A stretch of DNA of 64,000 nucleotides, taken from Helicobacter colisuis (GTDB lineage Bacteria; Campylobacterota; Campylobacteria; Campylobacterales; Helicobacteraceae). The stretch is from the NCBI RefSeq assembly GCF_023646285.1, contig NZ_JAMOKX010000001.1, forward strand, positions 352,029-416,028. The letters are read 5' to 3'. Within the stretch, counting starts at the first letter, position 1, and each line of letters begins with the position of its first letter. The notes beneath the pieces were generated by a model. It made no database searches and was not told the DNA's origin. It saw nothing but the letters and a program-made list of their open reading frames with translations. Positions 46,112 to 55,189 of the stretch are shown one piece after another. Position numbers and translations under genes: made by a program.

Positions 46112-46669
46112 TTATTCTTTGACAAGTGCGCTAATAGTTTTAAAATTTTCTTCCTTAGAATGCAAAAGAAATGAAAAAAGAGCACTCTCAGTGCTTATGA
46201 TTCTTGCTCCCAAGTCTCTTAGCTCTTGCATTGCCAAGGCGTGATTATGAGCATCTCTAGCACTGCAAGCATCCTCTATAATAAACACTTCAAAATCTCT
46301 CTTTAAAGAATCCAAAGCCGTTTCTCGCACACAAATATGACTTTCAATGCCAAAGAGAATAAGAGTTTGAGCATTGTATTTTTCTAATGCTCGACAAAAA
46401 GTCTCCTCCCCAAAAGCGCTAAAAGAATTTTTTTGGATAATTTGACTAGAATGGCTTACAATAGCCTTACCCAAACCTTTTGGATACTGCTCCAAAACCA
46501 AAGCTTTTTGACAAAAAGCCTCCGCACATCTCAAGAGATTATTAGCATTTTTTAGAAGTTTTTCTTGGTTTTGCATAACCCCAAAAAGTTTTTCTTGAAT
46601 ATCAACACAGATAAAAACACACCCCTCTTTGACAAAACTGGCTTTTTGTTTTAGAGTATATGAAGGCAT
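46112..46669 (-). CDS. Isochorismatase-family cysteine hydrolase
   Basis: The 185-residue protein has the isochorismatase-like fold: CVFICVDIQEKLFGVM at the N-terminus with the catalytic Asp, a central Lys region (EQYPKGLGKAIV), and the nucleophile Cys in LFGIESHICVRETALDSL near residue 120. IEDACSARDAHNHALAMQEL follows. Substrates in this family range from isochorismate to nicotinamide. It resembles the YcaC-like group; the substrate is unknown. It lies 11 bases downstream of the radical SAM gene. Confidence 0.85.
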   Translation of the reverse strand: MPSYTLKQKASFVKEGCVFICVDIQEKLFGVMQNQEKLLKNANNLLRCAEAFCQKALVLEQYPKGLGKAIVSHSSQIIQKNSFSAFGEETFCRALEKYNAQTLILFGIESHICVRETALDSLKRDFEVFIIEDACSARDAHNHALAMQELRDLGARIISTESALFSFLLHSKEENFKTISALVKE

Positions 46670-46680
46670 ATTTTCCCTTT

Positions 46681-47643
46681 TTAGTATTCAATTCCTGCTG
46701 CTCTTAATGCATCTCGAATGGCACGCATTTGGATATTTTTATCAAAACACCACTTAGGTGCAATAAGTGTATCATTTCTCACTCCCGCACTTACACGATG
46801 AATGACTATATTTTGCGGAATCATCTTAAGCGTTTCAACTATTAATTCAATATATTCACTGAGTGTAATAGGCTTGTATTCCCCCTTGGCATGCATTTGT
46901 GCTAAAATAGTCTTTTCAATAATATATAGCGGATGAACTTTAATCCCATCACTTCCCCACTCTAACACTTGCCTAAGGCTATTTAACATCATCTCTTTAC
47001 TTTCATTAGGTAATCCATAGATAATATGAGAACAAACCTTTAATCCCCTTTGCTTAGTCTCCTTAATCCAATACTCCATTCCCTCTGTGGTATGTCCGCG
47101 ATTAATAAATTTCAAAGTTTCATCATAAACAGATTGGATTCCATATTCTATCCAAATCTCTTGCTTTCTTGACTCTTGCAAATTTGCTAAATAATCTAAT
47201 AACTCCAAACTAACACTATCAGTTCTGGTGCCAATAGACATTCCAACTACATTAGGCAAATTAAGTGCTTCTATGTAAAGTTTTTGCAAAGTATCAAATG
47301 GCGCATAAGTGTTAGTAAAAGATTGAAAATAGATTAAATATTTCCCAACACCAAACTTATTTTTATGAAAATCAGTTTGCCATTGATATTGACTATGAAG
47401 CTGTTTGAGTTGCATTGGCAGTAGTGGATTATCCTGCATTCTAGGATTAATCTTTAGAGGTGCCTTTGGTTCATGTTCTAAAGTCGGAGAAAAGCTTTCA
47501 TTTTTACAAAAAATACAACCTCCCCTAGCAACACTACCATCAATATTTGGACAGGTAAATCCAGCAAGAGCAATTGGAATCTTTCTTACCCTTTGCCCAA
47601 AACGGCGTTTACAATAACGCCCAAAAGTCAACATTTGCTTCAT
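46681..47643 (-). CDS. YhcC-type radical SAM protein (TIGR01212 family)
   Basis: The 320-residue protein carries a radical-SAM iron-sulfur site in FTCPNIDGSVARGGCIFCKN near residues 29-48, the wide Cys-x11-Cys-x2-Cys spacing of the TIGR01212/YhcC family rather than the usual CxxxCxxC. It also shows YFQSFTNTYAPFDTL, SIGTRTDSV, IEYGIQSVYDETLKFINRGH and ICSHIIYGLP-like motifs of the Elp3/MiaB/NifB superfamily. The reaction is not known. It lies between purF and the isochorismatase gene. Confidence 0.9.
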   Translation of the reverse strand: MKQMLTFGRYCKRRFGQRVRKIPIALAGFTCPNIDGSVARGGCIFCKNESFSPTLEHEPKAPLKINPRMQDNPLLPMQLKQLHSQYQWQTDFHKNKFGVGKYLIYFQSFTNTYAPFDTLQKLYIEALNLPNVVGMSIGTRTDSVSLELLDYLANLQESRKQEIWIEYGIQSVYDETLKFINRGHTTEGMEYWIKETKQRGLKVCSHIIYGLPNESKEMMLNSLRQVLEWGSDGIKVHPLYIIEKTILAQMHAKGEYKPITLSEYIELIVETLKMIPQNIVIHRVSAGVRNDTLIAPKWCFDKNIQMRAIRDALRAAGIEY

Positions 47644-47648
47644 AAGAC

Positions 47649-49019
47649 TTACCTTACAATATAATTATTATCAAAACAGGCTTGACAGAATTGATAATTT
47701 TCCACCCCTATGCTTCGCCTTAGACCCTCAAGCGAAAGAAAAGAAAGAGAATCGGCTTTAATAAACTTGCAAACTTCTTCATTACTCATTGTAGCACTAA
47801 TTAGCTCATCTTTACTTGGCGTATCCACCCCATAAAAACAAGGTGCAATAGTTGGTGGAGAAGAAATTTTCATATGAATCTCTTTGGCACCACAATCGCG
47901 TAATATTTTAACAATTTGCTTACTAGTAGTTCCTCTAACAACCGAATCATCAATCACAATAATGCGTTTGTTTTCTATTAATTCTCTAATTGGATTTAAT
48001 TTTAACTTAACTTTTAATTCTCTAATTTGCTGGGTTGGTTCTATAAAAGTTCTCCCCACATAGTGATTCCTAATAATTCCTAATTCAAAAGGGATTCCAC
48101 TTTCTTGCGAATATCCAAGCGCAGCTGCCACGCCACTATCAGGAACAGGTATCACAATATCAGCATCAATTGGATTTTCTTTAGCAAGTTCTACGCCCAT
48201 AGCCTTTCTAATATTATATACCAAACGCCCAAAAACATGGCTATCTGGGCGCGCAAAATACACATATTCAAACACACAAGGATAAGGATTCTTAGGCATA
48301 ATATGATGACTTTCAATACCATCTTTAGATAACACAAGCATTTCACCTGGTTCCACATCGCGCAAATATCTAGCATTCACCAAATCAAAAGCACAGGTTT
48401 CGCTTGCCACAATATAACCAACACTACCATCGTTATTTTGTATCTGTCCTAAACTTAGCGGTCTAAAACCATTTCTATCGCGAATAACAAACATTTTTTT
48501 GCGACTTAAAATAATGAAGCAAAAAGCCCCCTCTAATTTTAAAACCGCCTCTTTAATCCGATCTACTAGATTTTCTTCCTTGGCTTTTGCGATCAAATGA
48601 ATAAGATTTTCTGTATCCATATGACTTTGAAAAATGGCGCCATCCCTAATAAGATCATTGCGAATCTTTTCCGCATTCGTCAGATTCCCATTATGAACAA
48701 TAGCAACTTCTCCCAAATCATAACGCGCAAAAATAGGTTGTGCATCACTTAGCGAATCGGCTCCTGCGGTTGCATAACGATTATGTCCTACTGCACTGAA
48801 GCCTTTTAGTTTTTTTAAAGTTTCATCGCAAAAAACATCAGTTACTAATCCGCGATCTTTGATAGTTGTGATCTTTTCTCCATTACTTGAAGCAATCCCA
48901 GTAGCCTCTTGACCACGATGCTGCATAGAAAAAAGAGAATAATAAGCAATACTTGCTGCATTAGGAGCATTATAAACCCCCACTACTGCACATTCTTCAT
49001 TCCAATTTCTTTCTTCCAC
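47649..49019 (-). CDS. purF: Amidophosphoribosyltransferase
   Basis: PurF makes 5-phosphoribosylamine from PRPP and glutamine, the first step of purine synthesis. The 456-residue protein begins MEERNWNEECAVVG, so cleavage before Cys10 exposes the glutaminase nucleophile. The phosphoribosyltransferase half has RIIVIDDSVVRGTTSKQIV. Cysteines in YPCVFEYVYF, APCFYGVD and FCQACFDN match the four 4Fe-4S ligands of the Bacillus-type enzyme, pointing to an oxygen-sensitive cluster form. It lies 9 bases after dapB. Confidence 0.96.
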   Translation of the reverse strand: MEERNWNEECAVVGVYNAPNAASIAYYSLFSMQHRGQEATGIASSNGEKITTIKDRGLVTDVFCDETLKKLKGFSAVGHNRYATAGADSLSDAQPIFARYDLGEVAIVHNGNLTNAEKIRNDLIRDGAIFQSHMDTENLIHLIAKAKEENLVDRIKEAVLKLEGAFCFIILSRKKMFVIRDRNGFRPLSLGQIQNNDGSVGYIVASETCAFDLVNARYLRDVEPGEMLVLSKDGIESHHIMPKNPYPCVFEYVYFARPDSHVFGRLVYNIRKAMGVELAKENPIDADIVIPVPDSGVAAALGYSQESGIPFELGIIRNHYVGRTFIEPTQQIRELKVKLKLNPIRELIENKRIIVIDDSVVRGTTSKQIVKILRDCGAKEIHMKISSPPTIAPCFYGVDTPSKDELISATMSNEEVCKFIKADSLSFLSLEGLRRSIGVENYQFCQACFDNNYIVR

Positions 49020-49028
49020 TTTGCCTTC

Positions 49029-49796
49029 CTATAAACCTAAAGAATCTTCAATACCATAAAGATTGTTAGGTTGATTTTTTAGCCAAAGGGCAGCTTTAAT
49101 AGCACCTTTTGCGAAAGTTAATCGCGAAGTTGCAGTGTGTGTGAATTCTAAATATTCCCCCTCGCCATAAAAACCAACATTATGGATTCCTGCAACATCC
49201 CCACCACGCAACGCCATTACACCAATTTCATCTTTTGTGCGCTCTCCAATATTTCCATTTCTACCACTAATACGCACTTTATCCAAATCAAGATTCCTTG
49301 CTTCTGCACAAGATTTTGCAAGTCTTAGTGCAGTTCCACTTGGAGAATCTTTTTTGAAATGATGATGTGTTTCAACAATTTCAATATCAAAATCTCTTAA
49401 CGCACTTGCAACAAGCTTAATAGCTTTATTGAGCATCGCCACACCCAAGGACATATTGCTCGCATAAAGAATAGGCATTTTTTTGGCTGCTTCTTTTATT
49501 AAATTTTCATGGTGTGATTCCAAACCAGTTGTCCCTATTACAATAGGACGAGGATGTTTTAGAGCAACTTCTAGTAATTGTTCTGTTCCTTGTGGAGTTG
49601 TAAAGTCAATCACCACTTCACAACTCTCCAAAAAAACTTTCAAATCACTTGTGATGAGTGTTCCTGGCTCAATGGAAAAATCTAATTCTTTTCGCGCATA
49701 CACGCTTTCTAACTTAATCACTTCGCTTTGTTTAGCAAGTTCTACTATTAGTTTTCCAATGCGTCCGCCTGCTCCAAAAACTCCAATTTTTAGCAT
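49029..49796 (-). CDS. dapB: 4-hydroxy-tetrahydrodipicolinate reductase
   Basis: DapB reduces HTPA to tetrahydrodipicolinate for lysine and meso-diaminopimelate. The 255-residue protein has the nucleotide-binding turn VFGAGGRIGKLIVELA at the N-terminus, IDFTTPQGTEQLL, the catalytic ETHHHFKKDSPSGTALRLA near residue 150 and a C-terminal tetramerisation segment with FTHTATSRLTFAKGAI. It lies 11 bases after trxB. Confidence 0.96.
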   Translation of the reverse strand: MLKIGVFGAGGRIGKLIVELAKQSEVIKLESVYARKELDFSIEPGTLITSDLKVFLESCEVVIDFTTPQGTEQLLEVALKHPRPIVIGTTGLESHHENLIKEAAKKMPILYASNMSLGVAMLNKAIKLVASALRDFDIEIVETHHHFKKDSPSGTALRLAKSCAEARNLDLDKVRISGRNGNIGERTKDEIGVMALRGGDVAGIHNVGFYGEGEYLEFTHTATSRLTFAKGAIKAALWLKNQPNNLYGIEDSLGL

Positions 49797-49807
49797 AAAT
49801 GCTCCTT

Positions 49808-50746
49808 TTATTTATGATGCTCAATATACTCTATGGCTCCAAGCGCAGCCGTAGCACCATCAGCTGCTGCACAAACAACTTGCTTTGGCGCATCTTCTCT
49901 TAAATCTCCTGCAGCAAACAATCCTGGAATATTTGTCTCCATTTTAAGATTAACAACAGCTTGTCCATATTCATTTACTTCACATAATGATGAGCCATCT
50001 TCTTGCATAAGCACAGAATTATTAACATTATAACCAATTAATACAAAGATTCCAGAAATATTAATCTCTTTTTCACTTCCATCTTGGAGATTTTTGAGTT
50101 TTAAACCTGTAACTCCAGAATCATCACCGCAAATTTCATCAATCCCATAAGGCGTTAAAAATTCAATTTTTGGTTCGTTCTTGGCTCTTTCTAGTGTTGT
50201 AGGAGAAGCTCTAAAAGCATCGCGTCTGTGGATAAGCGTAACTTTAGAGCAAATCTTAGCCAAATAAATTGACTCTTCTACGGCAGTATCACCACCACCT
50301 AAAACCGCTACTTCCTTACCTTTATAAAAAAATCCATCACAAGTAGCACATGAGCTTACACCCTTGCCCCAAAAAACATCCTCTCCTTTAACACCAGATC
50401 GTTTAGGGCTTCCACCTGTAGCAACAATAACCGCTTTTGCTTGTTCTTCGCTACCATCACTAAAAATAATGCTAAAATGATCTCCCACTTTTTTAACACG
50501 CAAAACTTCCTTCATTTCGTGTTTCAAGCCAAAACGAAAGCATTGCTCCTGCCACGGCATCATAAAATCAAATCCACTTTTAACTTCAGAAACACCGGGA
50601 TAATTTTCCATTTCACTGCTTGAAGTAATCTGTCCTCCAGGCATTCCCTTTTCAAACATAACAACATTTTTTAATCCACCTCTAGTGGCATACAATCCAG
50701 CGCTAAGTCCTGCAGGTCCTCCACCAATAATTGCTAAATCTAACAT
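49808..50746 (-). CDS. trxB: Thioredoxin reductase
   Basis: TrxB is a homodimeric FAD enzyme that passes electrons from NADPH to thioredoxin. The 312-residue protein has [18 protein letters not shown] (FAD), the redox motif [14 protein letters not shown] near residue 133, [16 protein letters not shown] (NADPH) and a C-terminal [22 protein letters not shown]. It is in the trxA-(thioredoxin-like)-trxB order on the minus strand. Confidence 0.96.
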   Translation of the reverse strand: MLDLAIIGGGPAGLSAGLYATRGGLKNVVMFEKGMPGGQITSSSEMENYPGVSEVKSGFDFMMPWQEQCFRFGLKHEMKEVLRVKKVGDHFSIIFSDGSEEQAKAVIVATGGSPKRSGVKGEDVFWGKGVSSCATCDGFFYKGKEVAVLGGGDTAVEESIYLAKICSKVTLIHRRDAFRASPTTLERAKNEPKIEFLTPYGIDEICGDDSGVTGLKLKNLQDGSEKEINISGIFVLIGYNVNNSVLMQEDGSSLCEVNEYGQAVVNLKMETNIPGLFAAGDLREDAPKQVVCAAADGATAALGAIEYIEHHK

Positions 50747-50748
50747 AA

Positions 50749-51231
50749 TTATTCTCCTTGAGTTTGTTTAAAATTTAATATTTTATAGATTCCACTGCTT
50801 TTTAAATGTCTATAAAGTATTAAGTTTTCTTTATCTTGCTTTATAATAAAGCACCTAGGAATCGCCTTGAGTTCAAATTTATGCACAAGGCTCAACATTA
50901 CTTCGCTTGAAACCTTTAAATTAATCACATTACTAGCATAGCTCTCGCCTTGTTGATACAAATCCACAGCCAACATAGTAAGCTTTGTTTTTTTACTCTC
51001 TAACTCCAAGGCTTCTTGCCATTTTGGAACATAAGAGCTAAAAAAGCATATTCTATACTCCTTATCTTTTGGTTCAAACAAAAACATTTTTTGATTGTTT
51101 GTTGCATAAAAAGAATCGTTTTTAAAATCAACCTCAGCAACCGCACTAAAAGAATAATAATAGTATAAAAATGCACCAACTACAAAAACTACAATAAATG
51201 CAATGGGGAATCCAGAGCAACACTTTTTCAT
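50749..51231 (-). CDS. Membrane-anchored thioredoxin-fold protein without CxxC, between trxA and trxB
   Basis: This 160-residue protein has an N-terminal signal anchor ([19 protein letters not shown], residues 8-26) preceded by two Cys. A domain shaped like thioredoxin follows: [17 protein letters not shown] stands where WCxxC would be, and [17 protein letters not shown] matches the cis-Pro strand. Both active-site Cys are replaced, so it is probably not a disulfide reductase of the standard type. It may be a periplasmic partner or binding protein of the thioredoxin system. It begins 28 bases after trxA and ends 2 bases before trxB. Confidence 0.65.
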   Translation of the reverse strand: MKKCCSGFPIAFIVVFVVGAFLYYYYSFSAVAEVDFKNDSFYATNNQKMFLFEPKDKEYRICFFSSYVPKWQEALELESKKTKLTMLAVDLYQQGESYASNVINLKVSSEVMLSLVHKFELKAIPRCFIIKQDKENLILYRHLKSSGIYKILNFKQTQGE

Positions 51232-51259
51232 TATCCCTTAGATTCTCCCAAAATTTAAT

Positions 51260-51577
51260 TTAGAGCAAACTATCAAGCTTGTCTTTGAAACCAGCTTCAG
51301 TAGCAGCTCCAATCATTTCATCAACTTTTTCACCATTTTTATAGAAAAAGATTGTAGGAATAGAACGAATTCCAAATTTTGCTGCTAATTCTTGTTGCTC
51401 ATCTGTATTAACTTTGCATATTTTTGCTTTTCCTTGATATTCTGCTGCAAGTTTATCAATTACTGGGGCAATCATTCTGCAAGGACCACACCAAGGTGCC
51501 CAAAAATCCACCATTACTACACCATCTTTGATTGTCTCATCAAAATTTTGCTCTGTTAATTCAATATAACCAGCCAT
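51260..51577 (-). CDS. trxA: Thioredoxin
   Basis: TrxA is the small cytoplasmic dithiol carrier reduced by TrxB. The 105-residue protein has the active site VDFWAPWCGPCRMIAPVID at residues 24-42, VNTDEQQELAAKFGIRSIPT with cis-Pro, and FFYKNGEKVDEMIGA. An AAGGAG site precedes ATG, and a clear -10 box lies further upstream. It can serve Tpx and other reductases. Confidence 0.97.
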   Translation of the reverse strand: MAGYIELTEQNFDETIKDGVVMVDFWAPWCGPCRMIAPVIDKLAAEYQGKAKICKVNTDEQQELAAKFGIRSIPTIFFYKNGEKVDEMIGAATEAGFKDKLDSLL

Positions 51578-51612
51578 ATTTTTCTCCTTAAATAATAATT
51601 TTTATCCTTGGC

Positions 51613-51618
51613 ATTATA
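51613..51618 (-). promoter_or_regulatory. -10 promoter element for trxA
   Basis: On the minus strand TATAAT lies about 36 bases before the trxA ATG, within CGTATAATGCC, with an AAGGAG site closer in. It probably also drives the thioredoxin-like gene and trxB. Confidence 0.55.
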
Positions 51619-51689
51619 CGATAAATACCTTAAAAAAAATAAAATCTTATATAAGAATCTTTAAAATTTATTTTACTAATGTAACTTTT

Positions 51690-52988
51690 TTATTGCATAA
51701 GCTCAATAAGCCGTCTTGTGCTTTCTTGATAATCCCAAACCTCATCATAACTCTGTCGCAAATAATCCTCCATATCCGCTTTTTTAGCAATAGCTTCATC
51801 CATTTCCTTATCGCTCCCTGCCTGATAAGCGCCAATTCTAATTAAAACTTCATTTTCTTTTAGAATTGAATATAATCTGCGAAATTTTCTTGCGGCTAAA
51901 ATATGCTCTTTTTGTGCAATATCATTCATAAGCCTTGAAGCAGAATTTAAAATATTAATAGGTGGGTAAATCCCAAAATCAGTCAAGCTTCTATCTAATA
52001 CAATATGTCCATCTAAAATACTTCGGCTTTGATCTGCAATAGGATCACTCATATCATCACCTTCAACCAAAACGGTAAAATATGCAGTAATAGAACCCTT
52101 GCCTTCTTCTTTTCCAGCGCGCTCCATTAATTGTGGCAAAAGCGTTAAAACAGAAGGGGGATAGCCTTTGGTTGTAGGTGGTTCGCCTAATGCTAGTCCA
52201 ATTTCTCTTTGCGCCATTGCAAAACGCGTTACAGAATCCATCATAAAAAGCACATCTTCGCCTTTGGCTTTGAAGTATTCTGCCACACTCATTGCAGCAA
52301 ATGCACCATATTTTCGCATAAGCGGTGAATCATCGCTTGTTGCAACAATCAAAACAGTATTAGTCAAATCTCCACCAAGATTTTTCTCCACAAACTCTGG
52401 CACTTCCCTGCCTCTCTCGCCAATTAGGGCAATGACTTTTATTTTTGCCTGTGCGCCTCTCACAATCATTCCCATTAGCGTAGATTTTCCCACTCCACTT
52501 CCTGCAAAGATTCCTAGCTTTTGTCCCTTACCACAAGTTAAAAGTCCATCAATGCTTTTCACACCAACACTAAAAATCTCATCAATCATTCCACGCTTCA
52601 TTGCAGCTATAGGCTGTCTAATAATAGGCATTAACCCTTCAACTCTAAGCTCTCCCTTGCCATCAATAGGCTCTCCTAGCGGATTAATTACTCTACCCAA
52701 AAGCTCCAAACCCACAGGAATCTGCAAACCTTTTGTATTTAAATAAACTTTATCACCAACCTTTATTCCCTCCACAAAAGAAAAGGGCGTGATTTTAAAA
52801 CTACCACTCTCTAAAGTTGTAACCATTCCTATGGTATTTGAGTTTTCACTGACAACGCGAACAATATCGCCAAGACTAGGAGAAAGTCCATTAGCCGATA
52901 AAAATCCCTGTTCTACTTTGGTAATTAACCCAAAAGTTGGGGAAAGATTCAAGCTATTAAGGCGCTCTCTAAGATTTGCTAAAGACAT
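51690..52988 (-). CDS. fliI: Flagellar export ATPase FliI
   Basis: FliI is the hexameric ATPase that powers export of flagellar subunits by the type III apparatus. The 432-residue protein resembles the F1-ATPase beta subunit. Motifs are IDGLLTCGKGQKLGIFAGSGVGKSTLMGMI (Walker A near residue 165), IALIGERGREVPEF, LFMMDSVTRFAMAQREIGLA (Walker B) and LVEGDDMSDPIADQSRSILDGHIVL. It is separate from the other flagellar genes of the window, and gpsA is divergent. Confidence 0.96.
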   Translation of the reverse strand: MSLANLRERLNSLNLSPTFGLITKVEQGFLSANGLSPSLGDIVRVVSENSNTIGMVTTLESGSFKITPFSFVEGIKVGDKVYLNTKGLQIPVGLELLGRVINPLGEPIDGKGELRVEGLMPIIRQPIAAMKRGMIDEIFSVGVKSIDGLLTCGKGQKLGIFAGSGVGKSTLMGMIVRGAQAKIKVIALIGERGREVPEFVEKNLGGDLTNTVLIVATSDDSPLMRKYGAFAAMSVAEYFKAKGEDVLFMMDSVTRFAMAQREIGLALGEPPTTKGYPPSVLTLLPQLMERAGKEEGKGSITAYFTVLVEGDDMSDPIADQSRSILDGHIVLDRSLTDFGIYPPINILNSASRLMNDIAQKEHILAARKFRRLYSILKENEVLIRIGAYQAGSDKEMDEAIAKKADMEDYLRQSYDEVWDYQESTRRLIELMQ

Positions 52989-53029
52989 AAAACTCTCTGT
53001 ATTGCAAAATAATAAACTTTGGATTTTAG

Positions 53030-53035
53030 TATAAT
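53030..53035 (+). promoter_or_regulatory. -10 promoter element for gpsA
   Basis: TATAAT lies 45 bases upstream of the gpsA ATG in the gap shared with divergent fliI. A GAAGGAA ribosome-binding site is closer to the start. Confidence 0.45.
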
Positions 53036-53080
53036 TTTATTAAAATAATACTTTTAAAACTCAAAGCTTGAAGGAAAAAA

Positions 53081-53971
53081 ATGGCTAAAATCAGCGTATT
53101 TGGCGGTGGTGCTTGGGGCAAGGCATTACATTTTGCTTTTGGAGAAAAAAATGATTCTTATATTATTTCAAGAAAAAGTCTTAATTCCCCCAACCAAATC
53201 TCTCAAGCACAAGCACAAAATAGCGATTTTTTTGTCGTAGCAATTTGTAGCTCAGCTCTAGAATCGTGGCTAAAAGATTCTCCCCTCCCTCAAGAATCTA
53301 AGATTCTAGTAGCTTCCAAAGGTATAGCAAATGGGCTGTTTGTAAGCGATATTTTCTCTAAATTTTATCCCAAAGCGCAGCTAAGCTTCCTTGCTGGACC
53401 TAGCTTTGCCAAAGAAGTCTCCCAATCTCTCCCTTGTGCGCTTAATGTGCATTCTAATAGTCTCCAAAGCGCCCAAGAATGGCTAGATTTATTTCCCAAT
53501 TTTATCAAGCCTTATACTAATGATGACATTATAGGTGGAGAGATTGGGGGAGCGTATAAAAATGTGATTGCCATTGCAAGTGGAATTTGCGAGGGAATGG
53601 GGCTTGGCAATAATGCAAGGGCTTCTTTAGTGGCTAGAGGGCTTGTTGAAATGACTCGATTTGGAAAATTTTTTGGCGCAAGAGAAGAAACTTTTTTGGG
53701 ATTGTCAGGAGCAGGTGATTTGTTTTTAACAGCCAACTCCACACTTTCAAGGAATTTTAGGGTTGGTCTTGGATTAGCTCAAAATAAGCACTTGCAGGAG
53801 ATTTTGGATAATCTAGGCGAAGTTGCTGAAGGGGTGCAAACTTCTAAGGAAATTTATGCACTAGCCCAAAAAAATGAAATTTACACACCTATTGCTAAGG
53901 AAGTTGCCCTTATTATGGAAGGAAAGAATCCAAAAGTAAGCCTAATGGATCTAATGAAGCGAATGAATTAA
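53081..53971 (+). CDS. gpsA: NAD(P)+-dependent glycerol-3-phosphate dehydrogenase
   Basis: GpsA reduces dihydroxyacetone phosphate to sn-glycerol-3-phosphate for phospholipid synthesis. The 296-residue protein has the nucleotide-binding start ISVFGGGAWGKALHFAFG, LVASKGIANGLFVSDIF, LAGPSFAKEVSQSLPCALNV, GGAYKNVIAIASGICEGMGLGNNA (catalytic Lys) and a GLSGAGDLFLTANSTLSRNFRVG end. It is somewhat short (about 310-330 is common). Its stop overlaps the convergent asparaginase gene by 4 bases. Confidence 0.95.
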   Translation: MAKISVFGGGAWGKALHFAFGEKNDSYIISRKSLNSPNQISQAQAQNSDFFVVAICSSALESWLKDSPLPQESKILVASKGIANGLFVSDIFSKFYPKAQLSFLAGPSFAKEVSQSLPCALNVHSNSLQSAQEWLDLFPNFIKPYTNDDIIGGEIGGAYKNVIAIASGICEGMGLGNNARASLVARGLVEMTRFGKFFGAREETFLGLSGAGDLFLTANSTLSRNFRVGLGLAQNKHLQEILDNLGEVAEGVQTSKEIYALAQKNEIYTPIAKEVALIMEGKNPKVSLMDLMKRMN

Positions 53972-54978
53972 AATTTTTCAAAATATTCTGCAATTTTTCT
54001 AGGATTATTAGTTTGTGTTAAGGAGAGCATCAAAAGAATCCTTGCTTTTTGTGGATTAAGATCATTAGCCGAAACAAACCCTTGAGTATTTTCTTCTTCG
54101 CTTAACAATACCATTCCACAGCCCACTCTTGAGCTTTTTACCACTTGTAGTTTATTTTCTTTTAATAACTCTATTAAATATTCTTTTTGATTCTTGTGGA
54201 TACTCCCAGCACCACTTCCTGCAATCACTAATCCCTTAGCGCCTGCCTTTAAAAATGCTTCAATAGCTACTCTAGAGCCATCATTAGCATAGCTATAAAC
54301 AATATCTACCTTAGGCAAAGAATCTAGCCTTTCAATGTTAAATGGAGTTTGCAGGGTATGCAATTTAAGATTAATAGTCTTAAAAAAGACCTTGCCATCT
54401 ATAATATAACCCATCTCTCCACCATTTGGGGATTGAAAAGATTCTACATTTAAAGTATGCATTTTAGTAGCTTCCCTTGCAGAATGAATTCTATCATTCA
54501 TTACTATCATCACGCCCTTTGCTTCAGCGTTTTTATTTCCTGCAAGACTAATGGCATTATAAAGATTCCTAGGACCATCTGCACTCATTGCAGTTGCAGG
54601 ACGCATAGCACCAGTTAAAACCACCGGCTTATCACTCTTAATTACAAGACTTAAAAAATATGCCGTCTCTTCCATTGTGTCTGTTCCGTGCGTTATAACA
54701 ATGCCATCAATCTCAGAATCTTTTAAAAGCACATTAATAGTTTTAGCAAGTTTAAGCCAAATCAAATCAGTCATATCAGCACTATCAATGTTTGCAATCT
54801 GTTTAGTTTGAATATTAACTATACACTGCAATTGCGGAATTGCTTCAATCAATAACTCCACGCTTAAACTGCCTGATTTATAATCCGTTGTTCTAAGCTT
54901 GTTTTTTGCTTCTCCAGCGATTGTTCCACCTGTTGCTAATATCATAATATTTGGTTTATATGTTTTTAAACTCACCAA
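53968..54978 (-). CDS. L-asparaginase (type II-like sequence, no signal peptide)
   Basis: The 336-residue protein hydrolyses asparagine to aspartate and ammonia. It has the two threonine sites ILATGGTIAG (residue 14 or so) and VITHGTDTMEETAYFLSL (near 95). Other conserved parts are LTGAMRPATAMSADGPRNLYNAI and VVKSSRVGCGMVLL. The N-terminus (MVSLKTYKPNIMILA) shows no signal peptide, so it should be cytoplasmic, unlike periplasmic AnsB. It may provide aspartate and ammonia for the cell. It is convergent with gpsA. Confidence 0.93.
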   Translation of the reverse strand: MVSLKTYKPNIMILATGGTIAGEAKNKLRTTDYKSGSLSVELLIEAIPQLQCIVNIQTKQIANIDSADMTDLIWLKLAKTINVLLKDSEIDGIVITHGTDTMEETAYFLSLVIKSDKPVVLTGAMRPATAMSADGPRNLYNAISLAGNKNAEAKGVMIVMNDRIHSAREATKMHTLNVESFQSPNGGEMGYIIDGKVFFKTINLKLHTLQTPFNIERLDSLPKVDIVYSYANDGSRVAIEAFLKAGAKGLVIAGSGAGSIHKNQKEYLIELLKENKLQVVKSSRVGCGMVLLSEEENTQGFVSANDLNPQKARILLMLSLTQTNNPRKIAEYFEKF

Positions 54979-55120
54979 AATCCTTTTTTGAAGTCCTTAT
55001 ACTTTTATTTAATGATTTTTGCTTGTAATTCTAACACTTTTTATTATTAAATTGAGCAAAAATTTATTAATCTTGAGTAATTTAGTAACAAAAAAATATA
55101 TTTTTGCAATTTTATTTTAT

Positions 55121-55133
55121 ATACAATATGTAT
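55121..55133. promoter_or_regulatory. Palindrome upstream of the metY operon
   Basis: ATACAATATGTAT is an imperfect palindrome (ATACA-ATA-TGTAT) 57-69 bases upstream of the metY ATG. It lies in a 211-base AT-rich gap that otherwise shows only promoter-like TATGCTAATAT near 55143. A dimeric regulator could bind, but no regulator is identified. No S-box-like or other riboswitch structure was recognised. Confidence 0.3.
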
Positions 55134-55189
55134 TTAAATATTTTATGCTAATATTTCACCAAAACAATAAAACTTTAAAAGGATAAAAA

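Noticed and set aside
52168..52746. 192-residue open frame on the plus strand
   Set aside because: It lies entirely antisense to fliI, has biased composition from the opposite strand and no recognisable domain or ribosome-binding site.
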